A DNA stretch of 64,000 nucleotides, taken from Chaetomium olivaceum (Eukaryota > Ascomycota > Sordariomycetes > Sordariales > Chaetomiaceae). Positions within the stretch are counted from its first letter, which is position 1, and the number at the start of each line of letters is the position of its first letter. The position numbers were made by a program, and so were the translations under genes. Below the pieces are notes generated by a model. It saw nothing but the letters and a program-made list of their open reading frames with translations. It had not been told where the DNA came from and ran no database searches. Shown one piece after another: positions 13,301 to 23,616 of the stretch. The stretch spans positions 248,001 through 312,000 of the forward strand of contig JAYWVB010000011.1 of NCBI GenBank assembly GCA_039881045.1, read 5' to 3'.

Positions 13301-14488
13301 GGCCGTGGCTGACAGAAGTTCGTCCAAGGGGAAGTCGCGCATAAGCTGGTTGTACTTTTGCACCTTCTCCATCGCCTCCTTTAGACCGGTGTCCGCCGTG
13401 AAACTGACGGTGGCCTGGAAACGCTTCGCGTGCTTCAAGATTTCCAGTGTAAGCATGACTCCCTCGCTCCTCAGCTGGTTCTCAATTCCTTCAAGCGCAG
13501 ACTCCATGGAAAGCCAGAAGTTAATTTCCTGGGCCGCCGTGCCCGTGGTGGGATCTCTCGTCATCTTCGTAATGGCCTGGATCGACTTGATCCAGTTGTT
13601 CACGGTGGCCTGCAGATTGTTGAGGAACGTGCTATCCTGGAGAACGGCGGGCGGGATGAACTCGAGAGTCGGTTTTGTCTGTTTGGCAGTCGCCTCGTCC
13701 AGCGCAGTCTGCACGATGGGGTGGAACGGCAGAGACACCTCGGGAATCTCTACGTTTTGTTGCAGATGAGAGAGACTGAGCTCGAGGTCGTTCCACCTCT
13801 TCTTGGTAACCGGAATGCCGGTCTTCGCATCCACATCCGTCCGCCCCCTACCACCGCTGAGCATCTGCTGGCTCTTGGTGCTGGCATCGAAGTATGGCGC
13901 CAGGCCGTTGTGGAGGTAGAGCTGGAGAATCTCATAGGGCGATGCGGCCGAACCTTGCTCACTAGCGTTTGCAGTGAGGTATGCCGGCCCTGGCAGATTG
14001 AGCATCTGAATCTGCGAGGTTATCGGGATGCTAGGGTCGAGCGGCTGGGGCCGTTTGAGCAGGACAAGAAAAGCCACCGTCGTCGTGGACGAGGACAGGT
14101 CGGAGGATATCGTGTACACATGCGAAGGCGCACCTGGATCCGTGTCAGCATCACGCCGCGCCACCGAAGGCAATATTCCTGCAGCGATCGTACTATCATC
14201 GACATCCCCATCCTCCAGTGCATCTGTCGGAACCAAGTCCTTCTGAATGTAGAGGGCGACCTGAGCATCCACGGCAAAGCGGGTACACCGCTGGAGGGTG
14301 TCGTTGTAGCGGGTTTCCGATAGCAGACTGCCAGGCGCCTCAAGCTCCGTCCGGGTTGCGCCGAGGGCGGCTCCGAGGACGACGCTAAGGTGGTCAACGA
14401 CGCGGACCGGGTCAACGGCGGCGAAGGGAGTGGTCGCAACGCCGTTTGCCCCCGGGCTCGTGGCCGGGGGTGAGACGGTCGCTTCCAT
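1306..14488 (-). CDS. ro-1: Cytoplasmic dynein heavy chain (frame broken at four places)
   Basis: This is the motor subunit of cytoplasmic dynein, which moves cargo and nuclei towards microtubule minus ends (ro-1 in Neurospora, nudA in Aspergillus). Translation starts at MEATVSPPATSP. The order is tail, linker, then six AAA modules with P-loops GPAGTGKT (AAA1, near 8620-8640), GNSGSGKS (AAA2, near 7740), GPPGSGKT (AAA3, near 6640) and GVSGSGKT (AAA4, near 5620). The stalk coiled coil and microtubule-binding domain lie around 4000-4850, and AAA5-AAA6 reach the 3' end. One intron (1794-1856) joins FNDAD to YECSAF. The total of about 4,370 residues is normal for a filamentous fungus. Conserved sequence jumps frame near 10600, 9627-9629, 4868-4872 and 1523. 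Because all domains are otherwise intact, I read these as sequence errors rather than a dead gene. Confidence 0.95.
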
Positions 14489-15662
14489 GGTGAAAAGTAC
14501 GGTCGAAAAGCTGGGGATCGGTTTCGATGGGTTGATATCACAGTCTAGACGATATCATTTCTCTTTTAGAGGGCGTCTTGGGGAGATGGGGTCCGTTCGC
14601 AGAGCACAGTCAGTCGCGGCACCGCCAGTGATTGCGACGACAGAAAAAAAAGTATTACGACGCAGTAAAAAGTACAGGCCGAAAAGAAAAGGGCAAATGG
14701 ACGATCTGATGGGTATCTTGGGTATCGCCTGTTGTTTCCTCCGCAAGACAATGTTGAAAAGGACGTGGAAGTCTGCAATGCACGAAGGCGGTCGGTTTGA
14801 TTGCTCCCTGAACGGGAAATCGAAGCTGCCCTGCAGTGGTGTTTCCTCTCCACGCTCCGCGGCCAGGGCTGACGCGACTGCCGTATCCCTGTCGCGGAAA
14901 GCATGCATCAGGGGCCTCCCCACCCACCAGGAGCTGGTTGATCTCTCATTGGCCTGCGCTGTCTCTTTCGGGACTGCTCCAACCCCCCTGTTGCGTCCTG
15001 CAGAAGCCGACAGGAAACAGCATCATCTGAACCATTTCGCATGGCAACACAAACAACGCAGGGGAAGTGACCAAATGATAGAAATTCATGGTAGCGAGGA
15101 ATTGAAAGTTTGTGGATGTCGTACAAATCTTTCAGCAAATTGTTAGTTATTGATCCCATACTCGATCAGACAAACTCTCTCTGAGCTCTTGTTTCTGTTA
15201 CAAGTTACGAGGTACCTGTTCAATTTTTGGGTCACATCCACAAGGCTTGGATGTACCAAGTAGGAAGGGAGGTACCTCCATATGCATGGATGTACACAGT
15301 CGTACTGAATATTGGTCGGGTGTGTGGTCTACGACTGCAACTTGATCAAGGGGTGAGCATAACCTGCACTGACAAAGCTCTTCCACCGATTCGGGATTGA
15401 CCGACCCCATAAACTATAAAACGAAAGGAAAATGGCCGACGATTAGGCCTAGCAAGCCTTGATTTATCCGAACAACGCTCATGCAAACCGTTCATATTCC
15501 TCGTCTCGGACGCTCCGCTCCCCATGCCACTGACTCCTGAAACAACCAAACGCCAATGCTTCTTTTGAAAAAACCGACCCCGTCCCGTGTTCATGACCAT
15601 ACCATCCCGTCGACGGACGAAAGCGGGTCCCTGGTCACCATGCATCATCAGTTTCGCCACCC
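14489..15662. other. Intergenic region upstream of dynein heavy chain
   Basis: About 1.2 kb lies between the dynein start codon and the stop of the next minus-strand gene. It should contain the dynein promoter and 5' leader and the 3' end of the neighbouring transcript. There is an A-rich patch near 14641-14700. The open frames on both strands are short, lack coding bias and overlap each other, so I do not call a gene. Confidence 0.5.
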
Positions 15663-17683
15663 TCAAGTGGCGGCCGGGGCCCCAGCGCGGCTGTCCTCCT
15701 TGTTGGACAGGCTGACTATGACACGCTGGTTACAGATATCGATGAACTGCTCGAACTTCTTGATGATCTTGTCCTTCTCTTGGAGTTGCACCTTGAGTTC
15801 CTCGATCTCCTTGTCGCTCTCCTTCTTCAACTTGTCGAAATCGTCTCGCGCGGTTGCGAGCTCTCGACGGAGGTCGGCTCGGATGCGCTCCTCGGCCGAC
15901 GGGTGCGGTTTGCTATAAATAGCTGGCCGGTTTTCCGCTAGCCCTGTGGCGACTTTCTGAGGGTTGCGGTTGATGGCAGCCCGTGCATTGTAAATGTCAC
16001 GGGGGAGTAGGGGCACATGGGGGTTCTCGGTCTGCAAAATCTCCAGTGTCTGGCTCACACCCACGCCTAACCACCAAAAGTCAGTTCGAGTATCCATGGG
16101 ATGGAAGACCTTGCTTACACGTACCATCGTCCTTCAACTTCTTGACGGCGGCAACCATTTTGCTGTCCAGCTTCCTCGCCGCCGGGTGCAGGAGAGGGCT
16201 CTCGCTAGGGCCGTGGTTGTGCTTTTTATGGCTCTCGTGGGGACGGTAACGGACTGTCCACTGTGTCCTCTGCTCAATGGCGAAAAAGCCAAACGGGCAG
16301 TCACACTTGCGGGACGTGGTCTTGCGCTTACGCATCTCTGGGCTAACGCGGCTGGGCGGTTTACCAGCACGGTCACAGACAAACAGCACCTTTTTCAACC
16401 CAGGAACCGTTTTCTTGGACCGGCCGATGACCACGGCATACCCCACCGAAGTGCAGTAACTCAAAACATACTTGTGAACGGCTTCCAAGGTCGGGAAACT
16501 GCCGCCTTCTGGGGAGGGGTCATGGCGCCGCCCATGGGCTGGCGCGGGATGAAAGGCGAGTTATCAACCAACTTGGGCTCGAGGGAAGTGTCCCCTTCAC
16601 CCGACTCATCGTGACTGACAATCTCCATGTCGTCATCCTGGTGGTTCTCCGGTGCGGGTTCAACAGGCTGTTCCTGGACAGGTGGTGCTCGCGGGACGGG
16701 CGCGGCCTGCTGCACCTGCGGTAGCTGCTTCTGCACCTGTTGAATTTTGGGCATCTGCGGTTGGGCAGGAGGGAGCGTCGGCTGCGAAGGGGGACGAGGG
16801 GTTGACAGTATACCGGTGGCGTCGTTGTGTTGGACCGAGTGGTTTGAATGGGCCGAATGGGCTGAATGGGCCGAATGGGCCGAATGCACCGACTGAACCG
16901 ACTGGCTTATGGACTGATGTTGCATAGACTGTTGTGGCATCGACTGCTGTGGCATCGACTGCTGTGGCATCGACTGCTGTGGCATCGACTGCTGTGGCAT
17001 CGACTGTTGCGGCATCGACGGCTGTGCCATGGACTGCTGCGGCATAGACTGAGGGGGCATGGACTGCTGGCCGAGGGATTGCTGGCTCATGGACTGGGTC
17101 ATGGACGGAGCCATGGGTGGCTGGCTCATGGGCTGCTGGAGTTGCTGGTTTAGGGACGGCTGTCCTAATGATTGCTGCCCTAGCGATGCCTGGCTGAGCT
17201 GTTGGGGGTTCATGGGTTGCGGGTTGAGGGTCTGCGGCGTCATGGACTGAGGCGTCATGGGTTGCGGGGTCATGGACTGGGGCGGCATGGACTGCTGTCC
17301 CATCGGCTGAGGGTTTAGGGACTGCTGGAGGTAGCTGATGGAAGACGTCTGCTGCTGCATCTGCCGGGGAGGGGGGGCACGCTGACGTGGGCCTGGGAGC
17401 GATGGAGGCGCTTGGGAGGGCGGCGGTCGGGCGCCATTCTGGAGGCTGGCGACGTTGGGAATCTGCGACGAAGGCGAGGTGAAGAGGTGATGGGGATATT
17501 GGCTCGGCGGGTGCTGCTGGTGCTGCTGGTGCTGCTGGTGTTGATGTTGTTGGTAGGCGTGCGGTGGGTACGGCGACGCGTGTTGAGAAAGTGACGGGGA
17601 TGGCTTGTTGGTTGGGTTGTGCGGCGGGGGAATGATCGTCTCAAGCCGAAAGACAAGCCGGGATGGCTATTTGCGCTCGACAT
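15663..17683 (-). CDS. Q/M-rich protein with MULE/FAR1-type DNA-binding domain (frame broken twice)
   Basis: This is a probable DNA-binding regulator built on a domain shared with Mutator-like (MULE) transposases and plant FAR1 proteins. The likely start is MSSANSHPGLSFGL at 17683. The N-terminal half is low complexity: Q/H-rich, then MxxQxM repeats including about eight QQSMP-like units (16921-17060). The DNA-binding region spans about 16080-16490, with the pattern CDxAGKP, CDCPF and HNHGPS, then HPAARKL. After a 58-nt intron (16067-16124) comes LLPRDIYNARAAI, a pattern typical of MULE/FAR1 N-terminal regions. The C-terminus is a charged coiled coil. No transposase catalytic domain is present, so this looks like a recruited domain. 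Frame breaks sit at a G run at 17626-17630 and a G run at 16511-16514 (+ strand). Expected length is about 650 residues. Confidence 0.8.
16921..17060 (-). repeat. 15-bp in-frame tandem repeat (QQSMP units)
   Basis: Near-identical 15-base units read on the + strand as GGCATCGACTGCTGT and its variants. On the coding strand they encode repeated QQSMP pentapeptides. Units diverge towards both ends, where Met/Gln/Pro-rich sequence continues to about 17300. The unit length is a multiple of three, so copy-number changes keep the frame. Confidence 0.9.
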
Positions 17684-18757
17684 GGCGACAAAAAGGAAAG
17701 AAGGTCGAAATCGAACAAACGCGGAGGTCAATCAAGCGGCCTTTCGGTCTGGGGTCTCGACCCGTCACCGAAATCGTGGGCGGGCGTGTACCGAGCAGGG
17801 AGGCGTGCGTGACTTGCCCGGAGATGGAGAAAGAAGGAGGTACGGGGGAGGGTGTAAAAACGGGTTGGGCGGGAAGAGGCAGAAAGCCAGGTGCGAGGGG
17901 CGGGCCGTCTGATCCCACCGTGCATTCTTGTATTTCAGACTGTAAGGGTCTATTTTCGTCAAATTTGCCCAATCAGCTTTACGAGAAAGCTGGGGTTGGC
18001 TCCACAAATCCCCCGTCACACCCACCAACCGACGTCGAGCTTGTCCGATCCCAAGCACAGCTGCGCCTTCCACGCCCCAGCAAACCCCAGCAAAACCCGG
18101 CAAAACCTGAGCAACCAACGTTTCGAGAGAATTGGGGCTCATGCGGTTGGAAGGAAGGGGAATGGGAATGGCATGCGAGAAAAATAGCGATTTTCTGATC
18201 TCGAAACCACAAACATTCTACAGGGAAAACATTACTTTTGATTGTCGTCAAAGGTGGCAACGGGGGCTAGCAGGTGGGTTGTAGCTTTTGTGAGGCACAC
18301 CTCGGGGTGGGCAAGTGGCCGGGCACGCCGGGGTACAGATCTGTACAGTCTAACTATCGACACCCCGCCTCCTCCCGTGTTCAGGGAATCCCAGCAGTCC
18401 GAGGCAGGGACAAATACCCTGCTAGAAGTACATTTGAGACCTTCGATACATTAATAAGGTTGCGAGATTCGAGGTCCGCAAGATCGGACTCAACAAGAAG
18501 CTCATTTCAGTTGACTATTCCATTACACATCTCCTAGGTGTGTCTAACGCATTGAGAACCAAGAAGCCCGAACAAAGTTATTGCTTGCACCACCATGTCA
18601 TGGAACACAAGCAACAGAGGAATGATACATACAGACAGGGGTATAATGATGACAAAAAAATACCGACCGAATCTCCAGCGCCGACAATGAGAGACCCCAA
18701 GTAACCGAGACCGTAACGCAACTACCCATGAGATGGCATATACCAAGTACTTCCCAT
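17684..18757. other. Intergenic region
   Basis: This 1.1 kb lies between the start of the MULE/FAR1-type gene and the inferred stop of the GCP4-like gene, both on the minus strand. It should hold the promoter of the former and the 3' untranslated region of the latter. The short open frames lack family similarity and coding bias. No RNA gene was recognised. Confidence 0.5.
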
Positions 18758-21086
18758 CTAAAATTGCATATCGTCCCCTGCCACATCCGCGTCCCCTTCA
18801 GCCCTCCCAAAAACCAACTCCCAAAATCCAACTTCATCAGCAACCTATCGATCCCCCCAACACGCCTCGGCACATACTCCCCGCTCTCCCTCATGAGCAC
18901 CTCCGCCTCCTCCTCCCCCTCAACACCCTCCGCAAACTCCCCAACACCATGCAAAACCGCACTACCCTCCAACCGCCTCAACTCACCGATCAGGCCCTCA
19001 ACACCCCTCTTGACCCGGTCCTCGCCGCGGATCTCCCCCCGCACGTCCCGCTCTTCGCGCTCGAGGTCCACAAAGGCGTCGACGACGCCCGCGTCCGCCT
19101 CGAGGTCGGCCGCGGCCCAGACGGAGTGCAGCCGGTGGACGAGGGCCACGAGGTGGTCGATCTGGACGAGGAGCTCGTAGAGCGGGTCGGTGAAGGATTG
19201 CTGGGTGAGCAGAAGGCGGTGGATCAGGGCGCGGAGGTAGAGGCGGTGGGCGGTAGCGAGGGTCTGTGGATCGTGTAGAGAGCGTGTTTGGTCGGTTGTC
19301 GGGGTGGACGGGGGTGGGGAGGAAGTGGTGGACTCGGCGAGCCAGACGTCGTCGTCGGGCATGTCAGTGTCCTCGTCCTGAGCGGGGCGATTTGCGGCTT
19401 GAGGTTGGGTTTGGGCTTGCTTGGCGGTATCGTCGTCATGCCGTTGTTCGTCTTCGCCCGTGGTTAACCAGCGGTGGAAACCGTCTGATAACCCCGCGAC
19501 CACTTCCATTTGGAGATATCCCTCAATCTCGCCGAGAAAAAAGATGGCTGCACTCGCTGTGGCCCAGGCGTTGCGCAGGATCCTCGACCGTACGGCATGC
19601 CTCTGACGGAAGAGGAGCACCCTTTTCCTCCCGCCGCGCGTGCTGGAGTATGGTGGACCCGGGGGTGCTGGATGGTGTCGCCGGAGGGACGTGATCTTCC
19701 ATAGGTCTGTGAGGCGAATATGAGCTCTCCGCAGGGAGAGAAGGTAAGAGTTGATTGCAGTGTAAGTTTGTAGATCCGACTGGCTGAGGAAGAGATCCAA
19801 CGGTGACGGTATCTGCAAAGTCAGAACGACAGGTACCGAGAAAAGGAGGTTGCGAAACGGTGTCGGTGCAATGACTGGCATCCCCCCCTCAGGTAGGACG
19901 GGCGTCGCGGGCGTGGCCGTTCTGGACTTGGCCATTGATAACCGCAATAGGTCTCGAGCCAGCTCCAGCCCCTCATCTTCCTCGGCATGATCGCCCTGCA
20001 TGGATCCCATTGCGGCCCATGTCCTCGCCAGCACGGCGGCCACCTCTCCCTCCTTCACGGTAACAGTGCTTAACCCATCGCGCTTCTGATACGCGAGGTT
20101 CTCCGCCCGCTTCCACCGGCTCCTGATCTTCTCGTCCGCCTGTTGTGTAAGCGCCATAGCAAACTCCCCACGGCGGAGCAAAAAGAAGTCGCGCAACAGC
20201 TGCAACGTCTCCAGCACTCTACTCAACGGCAACAGCCGCTGTAGCGTCGTCCTCGACAGGAAATGCCTTATATCCGCAATCGTCCTCGTAAAGGTAGCCG
20301 AGTCAATCGGGTGCCTCAGCGCCGCCAGCTTCGTAAGCTGCGTCGAGAGATGGTCGTTCCCCCGCAAGCTGTAATCGCCCACGCTTTTCGCCCGGATCTG
20401 ATTGAGCGACCGCCCAATAAACAGCATCGACGCGGCGGTTGCGGCCGTCACAAACCGCGGCAGCAGCGCCATCTCACAAGCCCACTCCTCCCGGCCCTCC
20501 TCGCCCACCACCCGCCTCACAAAAAAGTCACCCTCCCCAAACCCCGGCAGCCGCCCATACAGCACCCACGCCGACACCTGCTTCACCCACGCTGCCTCGG
20601 CCACACCGACCAAGCTCCTTGCCGCCTCCTCCACATCCCTATACCCCGTCTGCAACTCCCCCCTCAAAAAGTCCATCACCCTCGCCCCCGTACACCCAAC
20701 CACCACCACCAGCAGCAGCAGCAGCAGCAGCAGAGCCCTCCCCACCGCCATTAGCACCAACCATAACCTCCACCACCCTCCCTAACCACTCCAACCGCCT
20801 CCCCCACCCGCCAAACTCGGCCACCACCGCCGTCAGCGGCACGATGTCGTAGACGCCGACCAGCGCGGCATCCCGGCACAGCACCGTCTCCTCGACGGCG
20901 CGCACCTTGCGGCGGAAGGCGGCGAGGTGCAGGGTGTCGGTGGCGGACGCGACGGCGCGGCAGATGACGGAGGGGTGGGACGCGGCGATGTGGGCCGTCG
21001 AGGTGAGCAGGCGGATGTGCAGGTCGCTGAGGTGCGCGAGGGAGGAGAGCAGGGCGCGCTCGGGGGGTGAGGGCGTTGGCGGGTGG

Positions 21087-21137
<51 letters not shown>

Positions 21138-21229
21138 GCGTCATTCTCGTCGGAGGGGTTCGAGGAGGAGGCGGAGCGGAGGAGGGGCGAGGGGTGGCCG
21201 GAAAGGGAGAGGAGGATTTCGTGGAGCAT
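18758..21229 (-). CDS. GCP4: Gamma-tubulin complex component GCP4-like (Spc97/Spc98 family; frame broken)
   Basis: This is a subunit of the gamma-tubulin ring complex, which nucleates microtubules at spindle pole bodies. The start MLHEILLSLSGHPSPLL matches the conserved GCP4 N-terminus. A poly-Asn run (about 17 N) interrupts the first grip-like region. The second half contains the Spc97/Spc98 pattern around SPLDLFLSQSDLQTY, then INSYLLSLRRAH. The frame changes near 20699, next to a GCT/GGT repeat, so the N-terminal 190 residues and the rest lie in different frames. Near the 3' end an A5 run at 18809-18813 seems one base short. Restoring the frame gives an acidic tail ending at 18758, whereas the raw frame runs on to 18598 with uncharacteristic sequence. 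The total is about 820 residues. The stop position is inference. Confidence 0.85.
20709..20733 (-). repeat. AGC/GCT microsatellite inside GCP4-like gene
   Basis: A run of AGC units on the + strand encodes poly-Ala on the coding strand. It is followed by GGT repeats encoding Gly. The reading frame of the gene changes directly beside this tract, which is a plausible place for slippage or base-calling trouble. Confidence 0.85.
21087..21135 (-). repeat. GTT/AAC microsatellite encoding poly-asparagine
   Basis: About sixteen perfect GTT units occur on the + strand. They encode a run of about 17 asparagines near residue 35 of the GCP4-like protein. The tract is pure at the codon level, all AAC, which suggests recent expansion. 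Confidence 0.95.
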
Positions 21230-21925
21230 GGTTTGGTTGGTTGGTTGGTTGGTTGGCTGGTATCAATACTAGAGGTGGTAGTCGAGCTTGGGAGGGTGCT
21301 TCTTGGCCGCTTGATTGACGCGGGCGGCCCGCTTCTGGGCGCGGCGGTCGTTGAGTGCTTGGAAGAAGAGGATGAGGGTTCCGAGGAGCTCGAGCCGACA
21401 ACACATCAGGTAGCTGTAGGATGGGTGGGTTGGAATCCGAGACCAATTATGAGCTAATGTGACAGGGGCTTACCGAATCTAGTCCCTTTTATGGTTTGGC
21501 GATTCGTAAAACGCCTGGGTCCATTGCGGGTTGTGGTTCTGCTCCTCTTGTGGTTGGACTGAGTTGGAGCAGTGCACATTACCACGCAGTTAACCTTAAA
21601 GTGGGGTGAACCACTTTGTTGCAAGTTGACGCGCCAGATCCATCTGTGCAACCGTGACGCGTTTTCATCTGCAGGGTCTCCAAGTCACGTGGGAAGCGGG
21701 ATTTGGTACCGATCTCCGATCTCCTCTTCGATTCACACGGAACCCAAGGGTCTAGAAATGCAGGGTTCAAGCACAGCGATGCAAGTCGTCGGGTCTGCCA
21801 AAAACAGTAAGAAAGGTACGAAAGTAATCTGTATTATTCAACATTGGATAAACCCGAATCAAAAATGCCTTCTTCTACCGCAGATTCCCATACCCCAACC
21901 GGAATAGATACGAAATACACATCCA
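21230..21925. other. Intergenic region with TTGG tandem repeat
   Basis: This 0.7 kb region lies upstream of the GCP4-like gene and downstream of the spartin-like gene. A short GGTT tandem run sits at about 21233-21256, immediately upstream of the GCP4 start codon, so it would be in the 5' leader. No other gene is seen. Confidence 0.6.
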
Positions 21926-23616
21926 TCACATAAACTTCCCATTTAGCGCACCTGCCGGCTGTTTCCCTTCCGTCACCGTCATCCCACTCAGCGACTGCGC
22001 ATCCTGTTTATCCTGGTCCAGGGTAGCCACTCCGCCATCACCCCCTCCAACAATGATGTTATCTCCCGTCGACGTCTTGCCCACGACCATGCCCTTGGCC
22101 ACGCTCTTGAGGATTGCCCGCCGCGACACGCCCGTCACATCAATAAAACCAACCCAACATTCTTAACGCCACCACCCAAACCCCGCGCGACGTCGCCGGC
22201 CTCGGGCCCCCACTTGTGGCCGACCACCGTAGTCGCCGCCTCGGACGACGAGGCCAGCAGGTTCCGGCCGGCCTGCTCGACGCCGTCCATGACGGTGGAG
22301 AAGGCCATCATGCTCTTGTTGAGCAGGCCCGGCTTGTACGTGTTGAGCGGCTTGCCGTCCTTGTCGAACCCCTTGCGTCCGGAGCCGTTCTTGTCCTTGC
22401 CGTGCCCGCCGAGCGACGCGCCCCAGTTCTGCGCCACCTTGGTGATCTGGCCGACCGTCTTGGCGGATAGCGTCGCCGCGCCGCCCGTGAAGGTGTTGAT
22501 GCGCCGGATGTGCTCGCGCGTGGCGGGCTTGAAGGTCATGGGCTTCGCGGCCGGCTGGGCTTTCTTGGTGAAGCTGTCGGCCTGGTTCTGGAGCAGCTTG
22601 GAGAGCATGTCGGAGCCGGTGATGATGAGGCGCGAGGCGGCTGATGCGTTGGACACGAGGAACGAGCTCTTGTAGGCCGGGTGCAAGTCCGCCTCGTACA
22701 GGTCGGCGGATATGGGCGCGACATTGATGTTCTGGCCGCCTGCGGCGGGGAGGGTGATTTCGACCGGGTCTGCGCATGGTGTTAGTACTACACCACATTA
22801 AGCAGCTGAGAAACGCGACGACAAGACAAGAAACGCACCTTTTGACCCCGGCTTCAGCCCGCTGGCCTCGACAACCTGGAAACCATCGGCCAGCTCTCCA
22901 ATGACGCTGCCATCCTCCTCATCGACGAGCACAATCTGTCCCTGCCCCGGCGCCGCCACACTGTGGCTCCCCCGCACATACCCCTCACCAGGTTTGAAGT
23001 CGGCAGGGTTATACGCGGGCAGCGCATCGCCCGCCGCCTCTACCGACTTGGTTGCGCCGCTCTTCTCGCCCTTGCCGCCCTCCCACCACTGCTCGCCTTT
23101 GCCAACACTAATTTTTGGCGGCGGCGCCCGCTCGAGGAAGGCGGTGCACTGCGCCAAGATGGTCTCGAATGTGTCTACATCCTCCTGGATCCCCTTGCGG
23201 CTCTCCACCGAGGGGAACTCGATCCTGGTGAAGGCGCCGCTGCCCGGTCCGAGGTCCCACCTCGGGATCAAATAGCTGGTTGGTGGCTGGTGGTAGATCT
23301 GGGTCGTGGCGGGGAGGGGCAGGTCGAGCTCGGGCGGCAGGTGGAGGTGGAGGTAGAAGTCCTGCTCCGGCGCCGTCTCGGGATCAATCGCGGGGTCGGC
23401 GAAAGCGGATGTGGTCGGGACCATCAATAGGGACAGCGTCTGTGGGCCGGCCGGCGTGAGGCGCTCCTCCTTGCCATTAGCGATGTGGTAGGCTGATACG
23501 CCGTTAATGGCGTAGAGCAGCTTCGGGTCCTGTTGGGGTGTAAGTGTGTGTTAATTCACAATTCACAGCATCATATTGCTGCGCCGGGGGTGTCTTACGT
23601 TGTGTCCTGACGGCAT
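21926..23616 (-). CDS. Spartin/senescence-domain protein (frame broken once)
   Basis: This matches fungal proteins with the senescence/spartin domain, a family linked in other eukaryotes to lipid droplets and membrane trafficking. The role in fungi is not well defined. Exon 1 (23599-23616) encodes only MPSGHN. An intron (23530-23598) precedes the main N-terminal exon with DPKLLYAINGVSAYHI, and a 69-nt intron (22770-22838) joins KPGSK to DPVEITLPAAGG. The C-terminal half carries the senescence domain: SSFLVSNASAASRLIITGSD, TREHIRRINTFTGGA, and the glycine-rich region before DVTGVSRRAILKSVAKGMV. The frame breaks at an A4 run (22145-22148, + strand). One extra base there would restore GLVFIDVTG and lead to the stop at 21926. 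Expected length is about 515 residues. Confidence 0.88.

Noticed and set aside
1306..14488. Dynein heavy chain read as four or five separate genes or as a pseudogene.
   Set aside because: Conserved sequence continues across each break with at most a few bases changed, and all P-loops, the stalk and the microtubule-binding domain are intact.
15663..17683. The MULE/FAR1-type gene as an active transposon.
   Set aside because: No DDE catalytic domain, terminal inverted repeats or target-site duplication were seen.
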